Source: CAWGHZ01 sp963775315
GTDB lineage: Bacteria; Pseudomonadota; Alphaproteobacteria; MPNO01; DASWLB01
Length of the DNA: 64,000 nt
Assembly: GCA_963775315.1 (NCBI GenBank)
Contig: CAVZIN010000007.1
Span: 930,001-994,000 of the forward strand
Reading direction: 5' to 3'
Position 1 is the first letter of the stretch, and the number at the start of each line of letters is the position of its first letter. A program made the translations under genes and the position numbers. Of the stretch, positions 9,679 to 18,773 are shown piece after piece. The notes beneath the pieces are model-generated. The model was not told where the DNA came from, made no database searches, and saw only the letters and a list, made by a program, of their open reading frames with translations.

Positions 9679-10611
9679 ATGAATGCCTGCTTCTCCCAGG
9701 CGTACGTGCTGCAGCAGGTCATCAACGGGGTCACGCTGGGGGCCGTCTACGGACTGATCGCTATCGGCTACACGATGGTCTACGGCATCGTCGGGATGAT
9801 CAATTTCGCCCACGGTGAAATATACATGGTCGGCGCGTTCATTTCGCTGATCTCCTTCCTGGTCCTCGGCCCGACCCACGGGGCAGGAATCGTCGTCGCG
9901 CTGCTGGTCGTCCTTGTCGTATCCATGGTCCTCACCGGCGTCTACGGCTGGGCGCTCGAGCGCGTCGCCTACCGCCCGCTCCGGCGTTCGCCGCGGCTCG
10001 CGGCGCTCATCTCGGCCATCGGCATGTCGATCGCGCTGCAGAACTACGTGCAGCTCACCCAGGGCGCGCGGGTGAAGACCCTGCCACCCCTGATCCGCGG
10101 CGGGTACGTGCTGGAAAACAGCAACGGCTTCACCGTGACGCTCAGCCACATGCAGATCCTGATCGTGGCGCTGACCGTGGTGCTGATGGTGGCGTTCTCG
10201 CTGATCATCGCCCGTACCTCGCTGGGCCGCGCCCAGCGCGCCTGCGAGCAGGACCGGCATATGGCGGCGCTCCTCGGCATCAATGTCGACAGGACGATCT
10301 CGCTGACCTTCGTCATGGGGGCGGCGCTCGCCGCCGTCGCCGGCACGATGGCGGTGCTCTATTACGGGGTGATCGACTTCTTCATCGGTTTCCTCGCCGG
10401 GATCAAGGCGTTCACCGCCGCCGTCCTGGGCGGCATCGGCTCGATCCCGGGCGCGATGCTCGGCGGGCTGCTGATCGGGCTGATCGAGGCGCTGTGGTCC
10501 GGCTGCTTCAGCGTCGAGTACAAGGACGTCGCGGCCTTCTCCATCCTGGTGCTGGTGCTGATCTTCCGTCCGTCGGGGCTGCTCGGCCGTCCCGAGGTGG
10601 AGAAGGTCTAG
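9679..10611 (+). CDS. livH: Branched-chain amino acid ABC transporter permease LivH
   Basis: 310 residues and about eight hydrophobic segments. The N-terminus (QQVINGVTLGAVYGLIAIGY, then IVGMINFAHGEIYMVGAF) is the LivH signature; AALLGINVDRTISLTFVMGA is the cytoplasmic coupling region, and a GGIGSIPGAMLGGLLIGL loop lies near the end. It forms half of the membrane channel of a HAAT-type importer. Its stop overlaps the next gene's GTG start by one base (TAGTG), implying translational coupling. Liv-type systems also carry amides and aromatic acids, so the substrate is not certain. Confidence 0.95.
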   Translation: MNACFSQAYVLQQVINGVTLGAVYGLIAIGYTMVYGIVGMINFAHGEIYMVGAFISLISFLVLGPTHGAGIVVALLVVLVVSMVLTGVYGWALERVAYRPLRRSPRLAALISAIGMSIALQNYVQLTQGARVKTLPPLIRGGYVLENSNGFTVTLSHMQILIVALTVVLMVAFSLIIARTSLGRAQRACEQDRHMAALLGINVDRTISLTFVMGAALAAVAGTMAVLYYGVIDFFIGFLAGIKAFTAAVLGGIGSIPGAMLGGLLIGLIEALWSGCFSVEYKDVAAFSILVLVLIFRPSGLLGRPEVEKV

Positions 10612-12038
10612 TGCCGTCTTCGCAAGGGGCGACCGGGCTCGTGCCGCTCCTCAAGGACTCGGGCCTCGCCGCCCTGGTGGCCGCGGGGCTTGGCGTCGCC
10701 ATTGTCGGGCTGAAGATCGACGAGCAAGGCAGCGCCATGGCGGTGGTGCCGCGTTTCGGCGAGCTCGGTATCGCCGTCGGGCTGGTGTTCCTCGGCCGGC
10801 TCGGCATCGGGCTGGTGCGGGTGGGGTGGGGCCGCTGGGCCCTTCCGGCCGGGCTCGCCGTGTCCCTCGGGGCCTGGTCCGCAGGACTGCCGAGCGCCTT
10901 CCTCGCCGCGGTCGCCGTTGGCGGAGGGCTGGTGGTGGCCGGCTGGGCCGGCATCGCGCTGGTCCGCCCGGCGAGCGTTCGCGCGGCGCCGGCGCCGGGA
11001 GCGGCCCCGACCCTGCTCGCCCGGCGCGCCCAGGCGTGGCTGGTGCCGCTCGCCATAGCCTTTGCCGTCACCCTGCCGGCCTATCCCTTCGCCGACCGGC
11101 GGCTGATGGATATCGCCATCCTGGTGATGACCTACGTGATGCTCGGCTGGGGCCTCAACATCGTGGTGGGGCTCGCGGGGCTCCTCGACCTCGGCTATGT
11201 CGCGTTCTACGCGGTTGGCGCCTACTCGTTCGCGCTGCTCGCGCACGACCTGCATTTCGGCTTCTGGGCGTGCCTGCCGCTCGCCGGCGCGCTCTCGGCC
11301 TCGTTCGGGATCGCGCTCGGCTTCCCGGTGCTGAGGCTCAGGGGCGACTACCTCGCGATCGTCACGCTCGGCTTCGGCGAGATGATCCGCATCGTGCTCA
11401 CCAACTGGGTGAGCCTGACCAACGGGCCGAACGGCATTTCGGGGATCCCGCGACCCGATTTCTTCGGCATCACCTTCTTTCCGGTGGCACGCGACGGCGA
11501 GACGACATTTCACCAGCTGTTCGGCGTGCCGTACTCGCCGATGCAGCGCATCGTATTCCTCTACTATTTGATCCTCGCAATGGCGCTGGTCACCAACCTA
11601 GTGACGCAGCGCCTACGCCGCTTGCCGCTCGGCCGGGCGTGGGAGGCGCTGCGCGAGGACGAGATCGCCTGCCGCGCCCTCGGCATCAACCCGACAGCCG
11701 TGAAGCTCTCCGCCTTCGCCATGGGCGCGATGTTCGGCGGGTTTGCCGGCGCGTTGTTCGCGACCCGCCAGGGCTTCATCAGCCCGGAGAGCTTCACCTT
11801 CATCGAGTCCGCAATCATCCTCGCGATCGTCGTGCTCGGTGGCATGGGCAGCCAGACCGGCGTCGCGCTCGCCGCCTTCGTGTTGATCGGGATTCCGGAG
11901 TGGTTCCGCGCGCTGCAGGAATACCGGATGCTCGCCTTTGGGGTCTCGATGGTGCTGATCATGACGTGGCGGCCGCGCGGGCTTCTCTCCCGGCGCGATT
12001 CCACCATCCGCCTCACCGGGCGCAAGGAAGCGCCATGA
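10611..12038 (+). CDS. livM: Branched-chain amino acid ABC transporter permease LivM, N-extended
   Basis: 475 residues from GTG 10611. The C-terminal ~320 residues are the LivM core: LNIVVGLAGLLDLGYVAFYAVGAYSFALL, LRGDYLAIVTLGFGEMIRI, NGPNGISGIPRP, ALREDEIACRALGINP. Ahead of it lie about 150 residues with extra hydrophobic helices, as in the longer LivM proteins that carry an added N-terminal membrane region. It pairs with LivH in the inner membrane. Its stop overlaps livG by four bases (ATGA). Confidence 0.95.
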   Translation: MPSSQGATGLVPLLKDSGLAALVAAGLGVAIVGLKIDEQGSAMAVVPRFGELGIAVGLVFLGRLGIGLVRVGWGRWALPAGLAVSLGAWSAGLPSAFLAAVAVGGGLVVAGWAGIALVRPASVRAAPAPGAAPTLLARRAQAWLVPLAIAFAVTLPAYPFADRRLMDIAILVMTYVMLGWGLNIVVGLAGLLDLGYVAFYAVGAYSFALLAHDLHFGFWACLPLAGALSASFGIALGFPVLRLRGDYLAIVTLGFGEMIRIVLTNWVSLTNGPNGISGIPRPDFFGITFFPVARDGETTFHQLFGVPYSPMQRIVFLYYLILAMALVTNLVTQRLRRLPLGRAWEALREDEIACRALGINPTAVKLSAFAMGAMFGGFAGALFATRQGFISPESFTFIESAIILAIVVLGGMGSQTGVALAAFVLIGIPEWFRALQEYRMLAFGVSMVLIMTWRPRGLLSRRDSTIRLTGRKEAP

Positions 12039-12832
12039 CCGCGCTGCTCGCGGTGGAGGAGCTCACGATGCGGTTCGGCGGGCTCACCGCCGTCGACCGC
12101 CTGTCGTTCGAGGCCGAGGCAGGGCGGATCACCGCGCTGATCGGCCCCAACGGCGCCGGCAAGACGACGGTGTTCAATTGCGTCACCGGCTTCTACCGGC
12201 CGAGCGCCGGGCGGCTCGTGCTCGAAAGCGGCGGCGGGCGCAGCTTCCGCCTCGATCGCATGGCGGGGTATCGCATCGCCCGGCGCGCGCGCATCGCCCG
12301 CACGTTCCAGAATGTCCGGCTGTTCGCGGGCATGTCGCTGCTGGAGAACCTCCTGGTGGCCCAGCACAACGCGCTGATGCGCGCGTCGGGCTACACCGTG
12401 CTGGGGCTTCTCGGTCTCGGCGGCTACAAGGCGGCCGAGCGCAAGGCGGTGGAGACGGCGAGGGGGTGGCTCGACCGGATCGGCCTCACCCATCGCGCCG
12501 ACGATTTGGCGGGAAGCCTCTCCTACGGCGACCAGCGAAGGCTCGAGATCGCGCGGGCGATGTGCACCCGCCCCACGCTTCTCTGTCTGGACGAGCCGGC
12601 GGCCGGCCTCAACCCGCGAGAATCCGCGGCGCTGACCGGTCTCCTCTCTGAGATTCGCGAAGGTGGCGAGACTGGCATCCTGCTGATCGAGCACGACATG
12701 AGCGTCGTGATGGGCATCTCCGACCGGATCGTGGTGCTCGACTATGGCCGCAAGATCGCCGACGGTACGCCCGCGGCGGTGCGCGCCGATCCCAAGGTGA
12801 TCGCGGCCTATCTTGGCGAGGACGAGCCATGA
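12035..12832 (+). CDS. livG: Branched-chain amino acid ABC transporter ATPase LivG
   Basis: 265 residues. Walker A GPNGAGKTT, a Q-loop in RTFQNVRLF, signature LSYGDQRRLEIARA (LSYGD in place of LSGGQ, as is usual for LivG), Walker B LLCLDEPAAGLNP, and the H-loop in IEHDMSVVM. It powers uptake together with LivF. ATG 12035 overlaps the livM stop and its own stop overlaps livF, giving one tightly coupled operon. Confidence 0.95.
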   Translation: MTALLAVEELTMRFGGLTAVDRLSFEAEAGRITALIGPNGAGKTTVFNCVTGFYRPSAGRLVLESGGGRSFRLDRMAGYRIARRARIARTFQNVRLFAGMSLLENLLVAQHNALMRASGYTVLGLLGLGGYKAAERKAVETARGWLDRIGLTHRADDLAGSLSYGDQRRLEIARAMCTRPTLLCLDEPAAGLNPRESAALTGLLSEIREGGETGILLIEHDMSVVMGISDRIVVLDYGRKIADGTPAAVRADPKVIAAYLGEDEP

Positions 12833-13551
12833 TGCTCGATATCGCCGGGCTGTCGGCAGGGTACGGCCATATCGAGGTGCTGCACGGGCTCGACGTAGCG
12901 GTCGCCGAGGGCGAGATCGTGGCGCTGATCGGGGCGAATGGCGCCGGCAAGTCGACGCTGCTGATGACCATCTGCGGCGAGCCGCGTGCCGCCGCCGGGC
13001 GCATCGCGTTCGACGGCGAGGACATCACCGGGCTGGCGACCTGGGACATCGCACGGCGCGGCATCGCCCACGCGCCGGAGGGACGGCGCATCTTTCCGCG
13101 CATGAGTGTGCTGGAGAACCTCCAACTCGGAGCCACCGCGGCGCCGGGCGGGGCGGCCGCGCGCGACGCGCTCGACCGCGTGTTCACGCTGTTCCCGCTG
13201 CTCGCCGAGCGCCAGGCGCAGCGGGGCGGAACGCTTTCGGGCGGCGAGCAGCAGATGCTCGCCATCGGGCGGGCGCTGATGGCGCGCCCGCGGCTCCTGC
13301 TGCTCGACGAGCCGTCTCTCGGCCTCGCGCCACTGATCGTCCGGCGCATCTTCGCCGCGATCCGCGAGATCAACGCGACCGACAAGGTGACGGTGTTCCT
13401 GGTCGAGCAGAACGCGCACCAGGCGCTCCGCCTTGCCGCGCGCGGCTACGTGATGGTCAACGGCCGCATCACCTTAACCGGCAGCGGGAGCGAACTGCTC
13501 GCCAATCCGGAGGTGCGCGCCGCCTATCTCGAAGGCGGCGCGGCCAAGTGA
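12829..13551 (+). CDS. livF: Branched-chain amino acid ABC transporter ATPase LivF
   Basis: 240 residues. Walker A GANGAGKST, Q-loop region HAPEGRRIFPRMSVLENL (typical of LivF), signature LSGGEQQMLAIGRALM, Walker B LLLLDEPSLGLAP, and EQNAHQAL at the switch. It is the second ATPase of the importer. Start ATG 12829 overlaps the livG stop. The gene ends 41 bases before the binding-protein gene. Confidence 0.95.
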   Translation: MMLDIAGLSAGYGHIEVLHGLDVAVAEGEIVALIGANGAGKSTLLMTICGEPRAAAGRIAFDGEDITGLATWDIARRGIAHAPEGRRIFPRMSVLENLQLGATAAPGGAAARDALDRVFTLFPLLAERQAQRGGTLSGGEQQMLAIGRALMARPRLLLLDEPSLGLAPLIVRRIFAAIREINATDKVTVFLVEQNAHQALRLAARGYVMVNGRITLTGSGSELLANPEVRAAYLEGGAAK

Positions 13552-13592
13552 CTCATGTTAGATTGGCTGTATTCCAAGAATCGGAGGCTGGC

Positions 13593-14714
13593 ATGAAACG
13601 GAGCTGGATCGGCATTGCGGCGGCGCTGGCGTTCGCGGTGGGCGCGTGGACGCACGCGGCGCGGGCCGCGGACGATATCCCGATCGCCTCGGTCGGGCCG
13701 ATCACCGGCCAGTACGCCTCGTTCGGCGAGCAGCTCAAGCGCGGCGCCACCCAGGCGGTCGCGGACATCAACGCCAAGGGGGGCGTGCTGGGCAAGAAGC
13801 TGAAGCTGATGATCGGCGACGATGCCTGCGATCCGAAGCAGGCGGTCGCGGTCGCGAACGAGATGGCGTCGCGCCGCGTGGCGCTGATCGACGGCCATTT
13901 CTGCTCGGGCTCGTCGATTCCGGCATCCGACGTCTATGCCGAGGAGAACATCCTGCAGATCTCGCCCGCCTCGACCAATCCGCAACTCACCGAGCGCGGC
14001 CTCCCCGGCGTGTTCCGCGTCTGCGGGCGCGACGACCAGCAGGGCAAGGTGGCCGGCGACTTCATCGCCGACCACTTCAAGGGCAAGAACATCGCCATCA
14101 TCCAGGACAAGACGGCCTACGGCAAAGGGCTCGCCGATGAGACCAAGAAGGCGCTGAACGCGCGCGGCATCCACGAGGTGCTATACGAGGCCTACACCGC
14201 GGGCGAAAAGGACTACTCCGCGCTGGTTACCAAGCTGAAGGAGGCCCGCGTCGACGTGGTCTATCTCGGCGGCTATCACACCGAAGCGGGGCTGATCGTC
14301 CGCCAGATGCGCGAGCAGGGGATGAAGACCATCCTCGCCGCCGGCGACGCGCTCGTCACCGACGAGTTCTGGAAGATCGCAGGCTCGGCGGGCGAGGGGA
14401 CGCTCATGACCTTCAGCCCCGACCCGCGCAAGAATCCGGAGGCGGCGCCGGTCGTCGCGGAATTCCGCAAGCAGGGCTACGAGCCCGAGGGCTACACCCT
14501 CTACAGCTATGGGGCGATCCAGGCCTGGGCGCAGGCGGTAGAGAAGGCCGGCACCACCGACACCACGAAGGTCGCGGCGGCGCTGCGCCAGGGACAGTAC
14601 GACACGGTGCTCGGCAAGATCGGGTTCGACAAGAAGGGTGACGTGACCGCCCCGGGCTACGTCTTCTACGTCTGGCACAACGGCAAGTACGATTACTGGA
14701 AGCCCGCGAGCTGA
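13593..14714 (+). CDS. livK: Branched-chain amino acid ABC transporter substrate-binding protein
   Basis: 373 residues with a Sec signal peptide (MKRSWIGIAAALAFAVGAW, cleavage after AARA). The mature protein begins IPIASVGPITGQYASFGEQL, the classic Leu/Ile/Val-binding start, and holds GHFCSGSSIPASDVY and ISPASTNPQLTERG, which line the amino acid pocket, plus DKTAYGKGLADETKKAL. Good ribosome site CGGAGG upstream. It is the last gene of the liv operon; a strong stem-loop follows. The conserved pocket segments favour aliphatic amino acids. Confidence 0.93.
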   Translation: MKRSWIGIAAALAFAVGAWTHAARAADDIPIASVGPITGQYASFGEQLKRGATQAVADINAKGGVLGKKLKLMIGDDACDPKQAVAVANEMASRRVALIDGHFCSGSSIPASDVYAEENILQISPASTNPQLTERGLPGVFRVCGRDDQQGKVAGDFIADHFKGKNIAIIQDKTAYGKGLADETKKALNARGIHEVLYEAYTAGEKDYSALVTKLKEARVDVVYLGGYHTEAGLIVRQMREQGMKTILAAGDALVTDEFWKIAGSAGEGTLMTFSPDPRKNPEAAPVVAEFRKQGYEPEGYTLYSYGAIQAWAQAVEKAGTTDTTKVAAALRQGQYDTVLGKIGFDKKGDVTAPGYVFYVWHNGKYDYWKPAS

Positions 14715-14734
14715 GGCTGGCCCCTGAACGACGA

Positions 14735-14760
14735 AGCGATCCGGCCGGGGCCGGATCGCT
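14735..14760 (+). terminator. Stem-loop terminator of the liv operon
   Basis: AGCGATCCGGCC (14735-14746) and GGCCGGATCGCT (14749-14760) form a perfect 12-bp palindromic arm pair 20 bases after the livK stop, followed by a short T-containing stretch (CGATTTGG). It also lies downstream of the convergent mucR gene and may serve both. Confidence 0.75.
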
Positions 14761-14793
14761 CGATTTGGTAGCGCCTGACGGAACGGATTGGGG

Positions 14794-15249
14794 CTATGCG
14801 TCGCCGCCGCGGGAGCGCCGGCCGGGGCGCTGGCCGGGCTTGCGGCCGAGGCCGATTTTCTTCGCGAAATCAGAGCGCTGCGCGGCGTAGTTCGGAGCGA
14901 CCATCGGGTAGTCGGGCGGCAGGCCCCACTTCGCCCGGTACTCGTCCGGCGACATGGCGTAGGCGGCGCGCAGGTGGCGCTTCAGCATCTTCAGCTTCTT
15001 GCCGTCCTCGAGGCACACGAGGTATTCGGGCGTCACCGAGCGGCGCACCGGCACGGCGGGCTTCAGCGGCTCCATCGTCACGGTGGGGCTGTCCCCGGTG
15101 TAGGAGCGGAGCGAGGCGAACACGGTGCCGATGACTTCGGAAATCTGGCCCGGCGGCAGGGGATTGTTACTGACATACGCGGCCACGATGTTCACGGCCA
15201 TGCGCAACACTTCCCCGGAATCGACTGCCTTCTCGGGTTGATCGACCAT
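14794..15249 (-). CDS. mucR: MucR/Ros family transcriptional regulator
   Basis: 151 residues from ATG 15249, the usual length for MucR. After an N-terminal oligomerisation helix (AVNIVAAYVSNNPL, ISEVIGTVFASL) comes the single zinc-finger DNA-binding domain: EYLVCLEDGKKLKMLKRHL and then Y-AMSPDEYRAKWGLPPDYP, with a basic tail. MucR-type proteins act as H-NS-like silencers on AT-rich promoters for exopolysaccharide, motility and cell-cycle genes. A dyad at 15305-15318 in its own upstream region could be an autoregulatory site. Confidence 0.92.
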   Translation of the reverse strand: MVDQPEKAVDSGEVLRMAVNIVAAYVSNNPLPPGQISEVIGTVFASLRSYTGDSPTVTMEPLKPAVPVRRSVTPEYLVCLEDGKKLKMLKRHLRAAYAMSPDEYRAKWGLPPDYPMVAPNYAAQRSDFAKKIGLGRKPGQRPGRRSRGGDA

Positions 15250-15775
15250 TCTTGGCTTGCCTTTCTGGATTTTTGATGGCCGGACTGATTGCATGCGTGA
15301 AATCGGTTGTCAACAACCAACAAGAATTGAGCCGGTAAAAGCGACAGGATTAATTATCCGAAGCCACGTTCCGCATTGCGGCCTTTTGCCGCGCCACAGT
15401 AAGCGCGTCCCGAGCCGAAGGCGCGTCGTCCGGCAATCTACCAAAACATGCCGGATTACAAGCGGGTAATGGGAGTGAAAGGACAAGTCGAGGATAAATG
15501 TTTCATAAACAGTGCGTCTGTGACTTCGTCGGGGCACGAATGCTTTCGCCGACAAAGACCAGATTTGTTGCGCCGCCGCGGCCCGTTCGTCCTTTGCGCG
15601 AGTTCTGCGGGCGCGTCCGGCGTCTTGGTCCTGCGAGCGGTAGTGGGATACTGGCAAACCTGCCGCCACATATGGTAAGTTTGCCGTCCTGAAGTCGAGT
15701 TTCCAACAGAACGCGCGCGCTGGCGGCGGCCGCAGGGCCGCACCGCGCGCGACCGCTTGAGAGGGTGAGACGAAA
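15250..15775. other. Long intergenic region between divergent mucR and glyA
   Basis: 526 bases without a convincing gene. The mucR-proximal part is AT-rich with the dyad at 15305-15318. Nearer glyA an inverted repeat GGCAAAC (15653-15659) / GTTTGCC (15679-15685) brackets 19 bases and could be a repressor site for glyA. I looked for a glycine riboswitch and did not see its conserved core. Confidence 0.5.
15305..15318. promoter_or_regulatory. 14-bp dyad upstream of mucR
   Basis: GGTTGT and ACAACC flank a 2-base centre, about 55 bases upstream of the mucR start. Read on the minus strand it overlaps TTGACA, a -35-like hexamer directed at mucR, so a bound protein would occlude the promoter. Confidence 0.4.
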
Positions 15776-17080
15776 ATGTCGGTGCAGGAGGCCGCGACCG
15801 CGGTCCATGACGAGTTCTTCGATGCGCGCCTTTCCGAGACGGATCCGGAAGTCCAGGCCGCGATCCGCGGCGAGCTCGCCCGCGAGCAGGACCAGATCGA
15901 GCTGATCGCCTCGGAAAACTTGGTCTCGGCCGCCGTGCTCGAGGCGCAGGGCTCGGTGATGACCAACAAGTATGCCGAGGGCTATCCGGGCAGGCGCTAC
16001 TACGGCGGCTGCGAATATATGGACGTGGTCGAGGACCTGGCGCGCGAACGGGCGAAGAAGCTGTTCGATTGCGCTTTCGTCAACGCCCAGCCCCATTCCG
16101 GCGCCCAGGCCAATCTCGGCGCATTCTTCGCCCTCGCGAAGCCCGGTGACACGATCATGGGTATGTCGCTCGCCGCGGGCGGCCATCTCACTCACGGCGC
16201 GGCGCCCAACTACTCGGGCAAGTGGTTCCACGCCGTGCAGTACGGCGTGCGGCGCGACGACGCGCGCATCGATTTCGACGAGGTCGAGCGGCTCGCCGCG
16301 GCGCACAAGCCGGCGATCATCGTCGCCGGCGGCTCGGCCTACCCGCGCATCATCGATTTCGCCCGCTTCCGCCAGATCGCGGACTCGGTGGGCGCCTATT
16401 TGATGGTCGACATGGCGCATTTCGCCGGGCTGGTCGCCGGCAAGGCGCACCCAAGCCCGCTGCCCCACGCCCACATCGTCACCACCACGACGCACAAGAC
16501 GCTGCGCGGTCCGCGCGGCGGCATGATCCTCGGGATGGATGAGGAGATCGGCAAGAAGGTCAACTCGGCGATCTTCCCCGGCATCCAGGGCGGCCCGCTG
16601 ATGCATGTCGTCGCCGCCAAGGCGGTGGCGCTGGGCGAGGCGCTGCGGCCCGGCTTCCGCGACTACGCAAAGCGGGTGGTGGAGAATGCCCAGACCCTGG
16701 CAGCGACGCTCGCCGACGGCGGGCTCGACATCGTCTCAGGTGGCACCGACACGCACCTGATGCTGGTCGATCTGCGGCCGAAGAAGCTGACCGGCAAGGC
16801 GGCGGAGATCAGCCTCGAGCGCGCCGGCCTTACCTGCAACAAGAACGGCATCCCGTTCGACCCGGAGAAGCCGACCGTCACGTCCGGCGTCCGGCTCGGC
16901 TCGCCGGCTGGCACGACGCGCGGGTTCGGGACCGCCGAGTTCCGCGAGATCGGCCAGCTCATCGTCGAGGTGCTGGACGGACTCGCCAGGAATCCCGACG
17001 ACAATGCCGCGGTGGAGCGGGCGGTGCGGGCCCGCGTGGGCGCGCTCTGCCGGCGCTTCCCCGTCTATCCGCACCGCTGA
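15776..17080 (+). CDS. glyA: Serine hydroxymethyltransferase
   Basis: 434 residues. Hallmarks: LIASENLVSAAVLEAQGSV, NKYAEGYPGRRYYGGCE, FVNAQPHSGAQAN, the active-site lysine in TTTTHKTLRGPRGG, and NGIPFDPEKP. It is a PLP enzyme that converts serine and tetrahydrofolate to glycine and 5,10-methylene-tetrahydrofolate in the cytoplasm. GAGGGTGAG upstream is a good ribosome site. nrdR starts 15 bases after its stop, so glyA probably leads into the nrdR-rib-nusB-thiL cluster. Confidence 0.98.
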   Translation: MSVQEAATAVHDEFFDARLSETDPEVQAAIRGELAREQDQIELIASENLVSAAVLEAQGSVMTNKYAEGYPGRRYYGGCEYMDVVEDLARERAKKLFDCAFVNAQPHSGAQANLGAFFALAKPGDTIMGMSLAAGGHLTHGAAPNYSGKWFHAVQYGVRRDDARIDFDEVERLAAAHKPAIIVAGGSAYPRIIDFARFRQIADSVGAYLMVDMAHFAGLVAGKAHPSPLPHAHIVTTTTHKTLRGPRGGMILGMDEEIGKKVNSAIFPGIQGGPLMHVVAAKAVALGEALRPGFRDYAKRVVENAQTLAATLADGGLDIVSGGTDTHLMLVDLRPKKLTGKAAEISLERAGLTCNKNGIPFDPEKPTVTSGVRLGSPAGTTRGFGTAEFREIGQLIVEVLDGLARNPDDNAAVERAVRARVGALCRRFPVYPHR

Positions 17081-17095
17081 ACCGGGGGAGGGGCC

Positions 17096-17554
17096 ATGCG
17101 CTGCCCGTTCTGCGGAACCGAGGACACGCAGGTCAAGGACTCGCGTCCGACCGACGACAACTCGGCCATCCGCCGCCGCCGCTCCTGCACAAGTTGCGGG
17201 ATGCGCTTCACGACGTTCGAGCGCGTCCAGCTTCGCGAGCTGACGGTCGTCAAGAAGGACGGCAAGCGCGAGCCGCTCGACCGCGACAAGCTGGCGCGCT
17301 CGATGATGATCGCGCTGCGCAAGCGGCCGGTGCCGCCGGAGCGGGTCGAGATCGCGATCAACGGCATCGTCCGCCGGCTGGAAAGCCTGGGCGAGCCCGA
17401 GGTCAAGTCCGACACGGTCGGCCAGATGGTGATGGACGCGCTCGCCAGCCTCGACCCGGTCGCCTATGTGCGCTTCGCCTCGGTCTACCGCAACTTCCGC
17501 GAGGCGCGCGATTTCGAGACCTTCGTGGGAACGCTGGGTGGCACGAACGACTGA
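17096..17554 (+). CDS. nrdR: Transcriptional repressor NrdR
   Basis: 152 residues with an N-terminal zinc ribbon (MRCPFCG ... CTSCGMRF) and an ATP-cone domain beginning VVKKDGKREPLDRDKL. NrdR senses ATP/dATP and represses ribonucleotide reductase genes. A strong GGGGGAGGGG ribosome site precedes it. The gene order glyA-nrdR-ribD is common in alphaproteobacteria. The 3' end overlaps the proposed GTG start of ribD by 17 bases. Confidence 0.97.
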   Translation: MRCPFCGTEDTQVKDSRPTDDNSAIRRRRSCTSCGMRFTTFERVQLRELTVVKKDGKREPLDRDKLARSMMIALRKRPVPPERVEIAINGIVRRLESLGEPEVKSDTVGQMVMDALASLDPVAYVRFASVYRNFREARDFETFVGTLGGTND

Positions 17555-18650
17555 CGCGGAGGACCGGCGCTTCATGGCGCTCGCCCTCGCGCTGGCCGGG
17601 CGCGGGCTCGGCACGGTCGCGCCCAACCCGGCGGTCGGCTGCGTGCTGGTCAAGGACGGCGCCGTCGTCGGGCGCGGCTGGACGCAAAAGGGCGGGCGCC
17701 CGCACGCCGAGACCGAGGCGCTGCGGCACGCGGGCGCCGCGGCGCGGGGCGCCACCGCCTATGTTTCGCTCGAGCCCTGTGCCCACCACGGCGAGACCGG
17801 GCCGTGCGCCGAGGCGCTCGTGGCGGCGGGGATCGCGCGCTGCGTCGCGGCGATGGAAGATCCGGACCCGCGCGTCGCCGGGCGGGGATTGCAGTTTCTG
17901 CGCGAGGCCGGCATCGAGGTAACGCTCGGCCCCTGCGCGGCGGAGGCCGAGGCGCTGAACGCCGGGTTCCTCGCCCGCGTCCGCACCGGCCGGCCGCTGG
18001 TCACGCTCAAGCTCGCCACCACCCTCGACGGGCGCATCGCCACCCATACCGGCGAGAGCCGCTGGATCACCGGCGGCGCGGCGCGCGCCTGGGCGCACCT
18101 CCTCCGGGCGCGCCACGACGCCGTGCTGGTCGGCTCGGGCACGGTCGCCGCCGACGACCCGTCGCTCGACTGCCGCCTGCCGGGGCTCGAGGGCGCCTCG
18201 CCGGTACGCGTGGTCGCGGCAGGGCGGCTCGCCTTGCCGTTGACCGCACGCCTCGTCGCAACCGCCAAGGCGCAGCCGACCTGGATCGCCATGCTGCCCA
18301 GCGCACCGGAAGAGCGGCGTGACGCGCTGGAGACAGCAGGCGTCGTCGCGCTGGAGGTGGAGGCGGACGCGGACGGCTACCTTGACCTCGCGGCGCTGCT
18401 CGGCGCGCTCGGCGGGCGCGGGATCACCCGCGTGCTGTGCGAGGGAGGAAGCCGCATCGCGGCCGCCCTGCTGCGGGCCGGGCTGGTCGACCGGCTGGTA
18501 TGGTTTCGCGCGCCGTGCATGATCGGCGGGGACGGGGTGCCGGCCGCTGAGGCCTTCGGCATCGACGTCCTCGCGGCGGCGCCCGTCTTCCGCCGGACGT
18601 CCGTCCGCCCGGTGGGCGACGACATCTGCGAAACCTATGTACGAGCGTGA
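17538..18650 (+). CDS. ribD: Bifunctional diaminohydroxyphosphoribosylaminopyrimidine deaminase / reductase
   Basis: 370 residues. The N-terminal deaminase has the zinc site HAETEAL and EPCAHHGETGPC, after NPAVGCVLV; the C-terminal reductase has TLKLATTLDGRIAT, GESRWITG, ARHDAVLVGSGTVAADDP and CEGGSRIAAALL. It carries out the second and third steps of riboflavin synthesis from GTP. The start GTG 17538 gives the normal RibD lead-in before FMALALALAGRG; an ATG at 17574 would trim the first helix. Confidence 0.95.
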   Translation: MARTTDAEDRRFMALALALAGRGLGTVAPNPAVGCVLVKDGAVVGRGWTQKGGRPHAETEALRHAGAAARGATAYVSLEPCAHHGETGPCAEALVAAGIARCVAAMEDPDPRVAGRGLQFLREAGIEVTLGPCAAEAEALNAGFLARVRTGRPLVTLKLATTLDGRIATHTGESRWITGGAARAWAHLLRARHDAVLVGSGTVAADDPSLDCRLPGLEGASPVRVVAAGRLALPLTARLVATAKAQPTWIAMLPSAPEERRDALETAGVVALEVEADADGYLDLAALLGALGGRGITRVLCEGGSRIAAALLRAGLVDRLVWFRAPCMIGGDGVPAAEAFGIDVLAAAPVFRRTSVRPVGDDICETYVRA

Positions 18651-18773
18651 TGAGGTCCGCGTGTTATATGACTTCCGCTCTTTTTGAGGAGCGGCGCCAA
18701 GCGCCCTTCGAGACAGCCCGCCGCGAGGCGTCCGGCTTCCTCGGGACGAACGGCAGAACGGGATAGCAGCAAC

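Noticed and set aside
15295..15775. Glycine or other riboswitch before glyA
   Set aside because: The conserved aptamer core could not be found; only inverted repeats were seen.
18651..18773. FMN riboswitch before ribE
   Set aside because: The gap is too short for the RFN element and lacks its conserved segments.
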